This document shows positions 1 to 3,903 of a stretch of DNA of 5,742 bases, in pieces. The DNA is taken from positions 1 to 5,742 of the forward strand of contig JBPCTQ010000321.1 in NCBI GenBank assembly GCA_051011595.1, given 5' to 3'. Below the pieces are notes generated by a model, which saw only the letters and a program-made list of their open reading frames with translations, did not search any database and had not been told where the DNA came from. Numbering within the stretch: the stretch's first letter is position 1; each line of letters starts with the position of its first letter. The DNA is from JAOUEE01 sp051011595. GTDB taxonomy: Bacteria > Actinomycetota > Acidimicrobiia > Acidimicrobiales > SHLQ01. Position numbers and translations under genes: made by a program.

Positions 1-1
1 G

Positions 2-871
2 CTGGGAGCCATGGGGGTCGTCGGCCTCACCGCGCCGGAGTCGGCGGGCGGTCTGGGGATGGACGAGGTCGACCTGGTCCTGCTGCTCGAGGAATCCGGA
101 CGGGCGGCATCGCCCGAACCCTTGGCCGAGCACACCGCCGTGGTGATGCCCACGCTCGCCGATGTGGCACCCGAGCACCATCTGCTGGGCGCGGCGGCCA
201 CCGGTGAGTGCACGCTCTCGGTCGGACTGTCGCATTCGCCATACGTGTCGGCTGCCCACCAGAGCGATGCCCTGCTGCTACAGCACGAGACCGAGCTGCA
301 CCTGGTCGAGATCGACGGGTACCGCTCGGAGCCCGTCACATCGGTGGACGAATCACGCCGCCTGGCCCGGGTGTCGTGGACCCCGGGAGCGGGCACCCTG
401 CTCACCGACGATCCCGATCATGTCGCGCGGGCATTCGATCGGGGAGCGCTGGCCGCTGCGGCTCAGTGCCTGGGTGTGGCCCAGCAACTGCTCGACCTCA
501 CTGTCGAGTACGTGCAGGATCGGAAACAGTTCGGCAAGCCGGTCGGCGTGAACCAAGCGGTCAAACATCACCTGGCCAACGTGGGCCTGGCCCTCGAGTT
601 CGCCCGACCGGTCACCTACCAGGCGGCCTGGGCCGTGGCCAACGACCGACCCGAGCGATCGCGCGACGTGTCGATGGCCAAGGCCATGGCGTCCGACGCG
701 GTCGACGTGGCCTGTCGCCAGGCCCTCCAGTGCCACGGAGCCATTGGTTACACCGTGGAGTACGACCTGCAGTTGTGGCTCAAACGCGGATGGGCGCTGG
801 CCGCCGACTGGGGCGACGCGGCCTGGCATCGGCGGCAGGTGGCTGATGTGGTGCTCGGACCGATCGCCTGA
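2..871 (+). CDS. Acyl-CoA dehydrogenase, FadE-like (5' end outside window)
   Basis: Flavoenzyme that introduces the alpha,beta double bond into an acyl-CoA thioester during beta-oxidation of fatty acids or steroid side chains, passing electrons to an electron-transfer flavoprotein; cytoplasmic. The reading frame is open to the left edge. The ATG at 11 lies inside the conserved N-terminal helical domain (GVVGLTAPESAGGLG), so it is not the true start. About 289 residues are visible against roughly 380 for the family, so some 50 or more are probably missing upstream. The C-terminal half carries the flavin-contacting RKQFGKPVG motif (521-547), followed by QAVKHHLA and QCHGAIGYT (728-754), then the usual DLQLWLKRGWAL helix. 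The MCAD-type catalytic Glu region near the C terminus is not recognisable, and I cannot assign the catalytic base. This resembles actinobacterial FadE proteins that work as heteromeric pairs, in which one subunit can be catalytically degenerate; that reading is inference. Family is confident, substrate unknown. It ends 12 bases before the stop of a convergent small gene. Confidence 0.93.
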   Translation: MGAMGVVGLTAPESAGGLGMDEVDLVLLLEESGRAASPEPLAEHTAVVMPTLADVAPEHHLLGAAATGECTLSVGLSHSPYVSAAHQSDALLLQHETELHLVEIDGYRSEPVTSVDESRRLARVSWTPGAGTLLTDDPDHVARAFDRGALAAAAQCLGVAQQLLDLTVEYVQDRKQFGKPVGVNQAVKHHLANVGLALEFARPVTYQAAWAVANDRPERSRDVSMAKAMASDAVDVACRQALQCHGAIGYTVEYDLQLWLKRGWALAADWGDAAWHRRQVADVVLGPIA

Positions 872-883
872 ACGACCGGGCGC

Positions 884-1033
884 TCAGCTCGAGGTGGGCC
901 GGTACCCGTTGACCGAGCCGACCAGGTGCGAACCTCGTCGGTCCTCACACCGTTCGCAGGTGACGGCGTACCGTCCCAGGCGACCGGGGCGCTCGTGGCC
1001 ATCTCGGGATCCGCACAGCCTGCACTCGGTCAT
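884..1033 (-). CDS. Small zinc-ribbon-like protein, 49 aa, unrecognised
   Basis: On the complement strand an ATG at 1031-1033 opens a 49-codon frame ending in TGA at 884-886. The peptide has two CxxC knuckles, C4-R-L-C7 and C26-E-R-C29, separated by 18 residues. This is the layout of a zinc ribbon or rubredoxin-like metal site. The rest is rich in Arg and Gly. About 38 of 48 sense codons end in G or C, as in neighbouring genes. A G-rich tract (GGGGG) about 9-13 bases upstream of the ATG could serve as a weak ribosome binding site. The frame stays open upstream, and longer starts exist (for example an ATG at 1156), but that extension is low-complexity Pro/Gly/Ser/Arg, so the short form is preferred. 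Function unknown: a nucleic-acid- or protein-binding zinc protein is plausible. It converges on the acyl-CoA dehydrogenase gene. Confidence 0.6.
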   Translation of the reverse strand: MTECRLCGSRDGHERPGRLGRYAVTCERCEDRRGSHLVGSVNGYRPTSS

Positions 1034-1249
1034 CTCGAACAACCCCCAGAGGGAACCCGGGCCCGGCGGTGGGGGGTAGTGCCCGATCGCCGGACCCGGT
1101 CTGCATTCCCTGGATCCCAATGATCGTCGCGACCCGGCGGACTCTGCATGAGTCATTTTGCTCAATTTCGCCGCCCGCCTTGACTGGCGGGTCGGTTCAT
1201 GCCGGTCGGCCGCAGATTCCAGGTCGGCGATCTCGCCGGCGCCTGCCAT
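1034..1249. other. Intergenic region between divergent genes
   Basis: About 220 bases separate the start of the small - strand gene from the + strand TIMP-like gene, so this region should hold promoters for both. It contains an AT-richer island at roughly 1146-1170 within otherwise very GC-rich sequence. It also holds a small GC hairpin, CCCGCC (1174-1179) and GGCGGG (1186-1191) around the loop TTGACT. No T-run follows the hairpin on either strand, so it is not a convincing terminator. No credible coding frame was found here beyond poor-composition extensions of the flanking genes. Confidence 0.5.
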
Positions 1250-1255
1250 TAGCCT
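1250..1255 (+). promoter_or_regulatory. Putative -10 element TAGCCT for a leaderless transcript
   Basis: TAGCCT fits the actinobacterial TANNNT -10 pattern and ends 6 bases before the GTG at 1262. That is the spacing expected if transcription starts on the start codon itself. There is no Shine-Dalgarno sequence before this GTG, which agrees with leaderless translation. No clear -35 hexamer is visible. The match is short, so this rests on position as much as sequence. Confidence 0.45.
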
Positions 1256-1261
1256 GAGCCG

Positions 1262-1858
1262 GTGTTCGGCCGTGTTGTGTTGTTCGTGGTGGTTGCGCTC
1301 GGTGGCTTGGCCCCCGGCGGGGTGAGCGCCGGCGCTCGGTGTGCGTGCGATGACCTGACCGATCCCGATCTCTTCGAGCAGGCGACGTACGTGTTCGAGG
1401 CTCGGGCCATCGCCCCGGTCGAGTTGGTCATCCCCGACGGCTCCCGGCCCGCCGACGGTTGGTCGTTCGTGGTCACGGGGGTGGCCAAGGGCCAAGTCGG
1501 CCCCGAGCAGCTGGTGGCGGTGCCCGACGACGACTGCGCGCCGGTGTTCGATCGCGAAGCGACCTATCTGATCTTCGCCGACGACCGCCGGGCCGACCTA
1601 CCCGCCGCGGTGGTGTACACCGATGTCTGCGCCGGCACACGACTGGCAACCGAACCATTCGACGGCGACATCTCGTTCCGCACCCCCGAACCGATTCCCA
1701 TCGACACCGATGCGTTCCCCGTCGTCGCCGATCCCCTCGAACAGCGGGCCATCGGCGACAAGTTGACCACCCGTGCCGTGATCGCCTTCGTGGTCATCAT
1801 TGGTGGCACCGCGGCACTGGCCGCTTGGTTGTGGCGCACCCGACCGAGTCGGCCATGA
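1262..1858 (+). CDS. Secreted, membrane-anchored TIMP/NTR-like four-cysteine protein
   Basis: A 198-residue protein with a signal peptide (hydrophobic core about 5-18, cleavage likely after VSA or AGA near residues 23-25). The mature N terminus is CAC (C27, C29) and an extracytoplasmic domain follows. One C-terminal membrane helix (about 172-191) and a basic tail RTRPSRP end the protein, giving type I topology. The pattern of CxC after the signal peptide, a VFEARAI strand, a later single Cys (C92) before a TYLIFADD strand, and a final Cys (C123) in DVCAGTR resembles bacterial TIMP-like/netrin-type OB-fold proteins, with two likely disulphides. Arg precedes C27, so there is no lipobox. An in-frame TAG at 1250-1252 blocks any earlier start, making GTG 1262 the only sensible one. 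The last four bases overlap the next gene (ATGA). Protease inhibition is known for animal TIMPs but is not established for bacterial relatives, so no function is assigned. Confidence 0.75.
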   Translation: MFGRVVLFVVVALGGLAPGGVSAGARCACDDLTDPDLFEQATYVFEARAIAPVELVIPDGSRPADGWSFVVTGVAKGQVGPEQLVAVPDDDCAPVFDREATYLIFADDRRADLPAAVVYTDVCAGTRLATEPFDGDISFRTPEPIPIDTDAFPVVADPLEQRAIGDKLTTRAVIAFVVIIGGTAALAAWLWRTRPSRP

Positions 1859-2451
1859 GCGACGAGGCCCATCGACGGCTGGCGGAGGCCCTTCGGGGAT
1901 TGCTGGGCGACCTCCACGAAACCGTCGTGTCCACCGACGACGCCGATCGGTTGACGCTGGCCGTCGAGCGTTTCCGCAGCGACCTGGAGGCCCCTCGCCG
2001 ATCGGCCTGGTACGACGATGACCCGTCGTTGTCCGATGAGGCTCGTCGGTCGGGTTGGCGGGACTGGAGTCTGTTCCGCGGCGAGCACCAGGCGCTGGCC
2101 CCGCCGCTGCGTCTGGAGCGAGCGAGCGACGACAGCGGCCCGCACATCGTCGGCCGGGTCACCTGCGGTCGTATGTACGAAGGCCCACCGGGAGCGGTGC
2201 ACGGCGGCTACCTGGCCGGGCTGTTCGACGACATGCTCGGGGCCTGCCTGAGCCTGGTCGACGGACCCAGTGGCGTGACCGGACGCCTCACGGTGCGATA
2301 TCGACGCCCGACTCCAGTGGAAACCCCGCTGGAGTTCGAGGCTCGGCCCGTCGATGTGCGGGCCCGCCGCTTCGTGGCCGCGGCGACCTGTCGGGTGGCC
2401 GACACCATCACGGCCGAGGCCGAAGCCCTCTTCGTTCGTCGGCCGCTGTAA
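1855..2451 (+). CDS. Hotdog-fold thioesterase, PaaI/THEM4-like
   Basis: A 198-residue protein whose C-terminal half (about 95-196) is a 4HBT/PaaI-type hotdog domain. It has GAVHGGYLAGLFDDMLG with H116-G117-G118 and the acidic pair D125-D126 on the central helix, where this family positions its catalytic carboxylate. The strands GRLTVRYRRPTPVETPLEF and RRFVAAATCRVAD follow as expected. Such enzymes hydrolyse acyl-CoA thioesters in the cytoplasm as dimers or tetramers. The first ~90 residues are an added helical, charged region, longer than minimal PaaI proteins (about 140 aa) and closer to larger actinobacterial relatives. ATG 1855 overlaps the preceding TGA as ATGA with no Shine-Dalgarno sequence, so translation is probably coupled to the upstream gene. 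The same frame is open further upstream, but that part lies inside the TIMP-like gene and is Arg/Pro-rich shadow sequence. Substrate unknown. Confidence 0.85.
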   Translation: MSDEAHRRLAEALRGLLGDLHETVVSTDDADRLTLAVERFRSDLEAPRRSAWYDDDPSLSDEARRSGWRDWSLFRGEHQALAPPLRLERASDDSGPHIVGRVTCGRMYEGPPGAVHGGYLAGLFDDMLGACLSLVDGPSGVTGRLTVRYRRPTPVETPLEFEARPVDVRARRFVAAATCRVADTITAEAEALFVRRPL

Positions 2452-2469
2452 TCGGAGGCGGCACCGAGA

Positions 2470-2486
2470 AGGGCGTTCTTCGCCCT
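2470..2486 (+). other. Hairpin between thioesterase and phosphatase genes
   Basis: A perfect 6-bp inverted repeat AGGGCG / CGCCCT encloses the 5-base loop TTCTT. It starts 19 bases past the thioesterase stop and its last base is the first base of the putative -10 box at 2486-2491. No T-run follows. It could be a terminator without a U-tract, or a repressor operator lying in the promoter spacer; the sequence does not decide. Confidence 0.4.
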
Positions 2487-2491
2487 ACCCT
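2486..2491 (+). promoter_or_regulatory. Putative -10 element TACCCT
   Basis: TACCCT matches TANNNT and ends 8 bases before the GTG at 2500, giving a leaderless or near-leaderless transcript for the phosphatase/PAQR pair. No Shine-Dalgarno sequence is present in the short gap. No -35 hexamer is recognisable, and the spacer is occupied by the hairpin at 2470-2486. Confidence 0.4.
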
Positions 2492-2499
2492 GAGACGTC

Positions 2500-3033
2500 G
2501 TGTCCGATACTCCCCACATCACGTTCGTGTGCACCGGCAATGCCGCCCGTTCCGTGATGGCTCGGGCGATGTTCGCCCACCGGGCCGGCGACTCCTTCTC
2601 CACCTCTGGAGCCGGGACGCTGGTGGTCGATGGATTACCCATGAGCCAGCGAACCCGAAACGCGTTGGGCAACTTCGGCCTGGCCGACCCGGGTCATCGC
2701 AGCCGTCAGCTCGATCAGGAACACATCGAACGATCCGACCTGCTGGTGGTGATGGAGCCGGCCCATGTGCAATGGATGCGGCGCAAACACCCCGATGGAG
2801 CCGACCGCACCGGCACCATCAAGCGGTTGGTGCGTGACCTGCCCGCCACCGACGGCCTGCTGCACGAGCGGGTGCAGGCCTTGTCGCTCGCCACGGTCGA
2901 GATCGAAGCCTGGGAAGAGGTCATCGATCCCGCGGCTGGCGAGCAGCCCGACTTCGATGCCTGCGCCGCGCAGCTCGACCAGTTGGTCGAGGAGCTCGTC
3001 ACCATCATGTTGGCCGGGCGGCGGGCCGCGTGA
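2500..3033 (+). CDS. Low-molecular-weight protein tyrosine phosphatase-like protein
   Basis: A 177-residue cytoplasmic protein of the LMW-PTP fold, which dephosphorylates phosphotyrosine through a cysteinyl-phosphate intermediate. The N-terminal P-loop is CTGNAARS, a CX5R signature with nucleophile C11, R17 and S18. An SGAGT strand lies at about 36-40, and QLDQEHIERSDLLVVME (70-86) corresponds to the usual segment following the active site. The C-terminal IDPAAGE (142-148) supplies the expected Asp-Pro general acid at D143. It differs from textbook members in lacking the second P-loop cysteine (Ala at 16) and the following Pro (Val at 19), so redox protection by a P-loop disulphide is not possible. 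The related arsenate reductase ArsC is the main alternative; the absence of ArsC-type resolving cysteines argues against it. GTG 2500 is preceded by an in-frame TGA at 2491, so nothing longer is possible. Its stop overlaps the next start (GTGA). Confidence 0.87.
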   Translation: MSDTPHITFVCTGNAARSVMARAMFAHRAGDSFSTSGAGTLVVDGLPMSQRTRNALGNFGLADPGHRSRQLDQEHIERSDLLVVMEPAHVQWMRRKHPDGADRTGTIKRLVRDLPATDGLLHERVQALSLATVEIEAWEEVIDPAAGEQPDFDACAAQLDQLVEELVTIMLAGRRAA

Positions 3034-3710
3034 GCGTCGACGACTCGGTGCCGCTGTCGCCGTCGGTCGAACGCGCGCTCAACCTGCCTCGACCCAAATG
3101 GCGCGGTGTCATCCACCGGTGGGCGTTCTTCATATCGCTTCCCATTGGCGTCATCTGCCTGTTCATCGCACCCGACCAGCGCAGCACCATCGCGGCGGGC
3201 TTCTTCGCGGTGGGTATGTGGGCCATGTTCGGCGTGAGTGCGTTGGTGCACTACCGGCAGTGGTCGGCCGAGCAGTTCCATTTCCTGTTCCGGCTGGACC
3301 ACTCGGCCATCTTCTTCGACATCGCCGCCCAGGCCACCGGCGTGGTACTGCTCGCCCTCAACGGAGCACCGTTGGTGTTCGCCCTCATCTGGTTCTGGCT
3401 CGGCGCCGCAATCGGAATCGGCGCCGAGTGGCTCCCCTTCCATCCGCCACGCGGGTTGATGAACGCCATGTTCTTGAGCCTGGGTTGGGGCACCGTACTC
3501 CTGGTTCCGTGGTTGTGGGATGCACTGGGCCGGGGCGGCTTTGCCCTCCTCGCCGTCGGAGGTCTGCTCTACACCATTGGTGCCCTCGTGGTCGGTGCCC
3601 GTCGGCCCGATCCCGACCCGGCCGTCTTCGGTTATCACGAGATCTGGCATGCCTTCGTGGTGTTGGCCGTGATGTGTCACCTGGCTCTGCTGATCTTCCT
3701 CTTCCCCTGA
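3030..3710 (+). CDS. Hemolysin III / PAQR-family seven-helix membrane protein
   Basis: A 226-residue integral membrane protein with about seven hydrophobic helices (roughly 28-48, 54-74, 90-108, 113-131, 143-163, 169-189, 205-225). Family hallmarks are present: S70 and H74 at the end of helix 2 (GVSALVHY), RLDHSAIFFDIAA with D90 at helix 3, and GYHEIWHAFV with H203 and H207 at the start of helix 7. H74, H203 and H207 correspond to the three zinc-binding histidines of adiponectin-receptor-type proteins, whose zinc site is tied to ceramidase-like hydrolysis. Length matches bacterial YqfA/HlyIII members (about 210-230). The name hemolysin is historical, and a lipid-related role is more likely. 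GTG 3030 overlaps the phosphatase stop by 4 bases, so the two are probably translated together. Specific substrate unknown. Confidence 0.9.
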   Translation: MSVDDSVPLSPSVERALNLPRPKWRGVIHRWAFFISLPIGVICLFIAPDQRSTIAAGFFAVGMWAMFGVSALVHYRQWSAEQFHFLFRLDHSAIFFDIAAQATGVVLLALNGAPLVFALIWFWLGAAIGIGAEWLPFHPPRGLMNAMFLSLGWGTVLLVPWLWDALGRGGFALLAVGGLLYTIGALVVGARRPDPDPAVFGYHEIWHAFVVLAVMCHLALLIFLFP

Positions 3711-3738
3711 GCTGAGCACACCCGCGAGGCCCGAGCGG

Positions 3739-3755
3739 CTGACCTAGGGCGTCAG
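3739..3755 (+). other. Short inverted repeat CTGAC/GTCAG
   Basis: Perfect 5-bp arms CTGAC (3739-3743) and GTCAG (3751-3755) flank the 7-base loop CTAGGGC, 28 bases past the PAQR stop. It could be an operator half-site pair or a weak terminator. The arms are short enough that chance is a real possibility. Confidence 0.25.
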
Positions 3756-3791
3756 GAAAGAGTGGCGCCGAACCCTCGGGTGGCCCGGCCG

Positions 3792-3811
3792 CGGACCCGC
3801 ACGCGGGTTCG
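3792..3811 (+). terminator. Strong GC hairpin, possible terminator without U-tract
   Basis: Bases 3792-3799 pair with 3804-3811 (8 bp including one G-T wobble) around a 4-base loop CACG. It lies about 80 bases past the PAQR stop and about 90 before the kinase start. No T-run follows, so an intrinsic terminator of the classic type is not supported; U-tract-less hairpins have been proposed as terminators in actinobacteria. A regulatory role in the kinase leader is the alternative. Confidence 0.35.
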
Positions 3812-3889
3812 AGCGACATTGTGAGCGATTTCGGTCAGGAATGGACAACCGACGCCGATGAGAAGAGGAAGTGCCCCCTGGCTCCGGTT

Positions 3890-3894
3890 GAGGA
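3890..3894 (+). promoter_or_regulatory. Ribosome binding site GAGGA of the kinase
   Basis: GAGGA lies 9 bases before ATG 3904. Together with the in-frame TGA at 3889-3891 it fixes the kinase start. This contrasts with the genes at 1262 and 2500, which lack a Shine-Dalgarno sequence. Confidence 0.75.
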
Positions 3895-3903
3895 ATTGCG
3901 AGA

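Larger units (their letters stand above)
3711..3903. other. Intergenic region upstream of kinase
   Basis: A non-coding gap of 193 bases between the PAQR gene and the kinase. It holds two inverted repeats (listed separately) and the kinase ribosome binding site, and it must contain the kinase promoter. I could not pick a -10/-35 pair with any confidence. Confidence 0.6.

Noticed and set aside
11..13. ATG as the start of the acyl-CoA dehydrogenase
   Set aside because: The frame is open to the left edge, and this Met sits within the conserved N-terminal domain, so the gene begins outside the window.
1174..1191. GC hairpin CCCGCC/GGCGGG with TTGACT in the loop
   Set aside because: No T-run follows on either strand, and TTGACT has no -10 hexamer at 16-18 bases, so neither a terminator nor a -35 box is supported.
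1459..1854. Upstream extension of the thioesterase frame
   Set aside because: This part is within the TIMP-like gene in another frame and is Arg/Pro/Gly-rich. The hotdog gene fits a start at the ATGA overlap at 1855.
2715..3719. A 334-codon open frame on the minus strand
   Set aside because: It is antisense to the phosphatase and PAQR genes, both well supported by motifs. The translation is low-complexity Glu/Gln/Gly/Arg.
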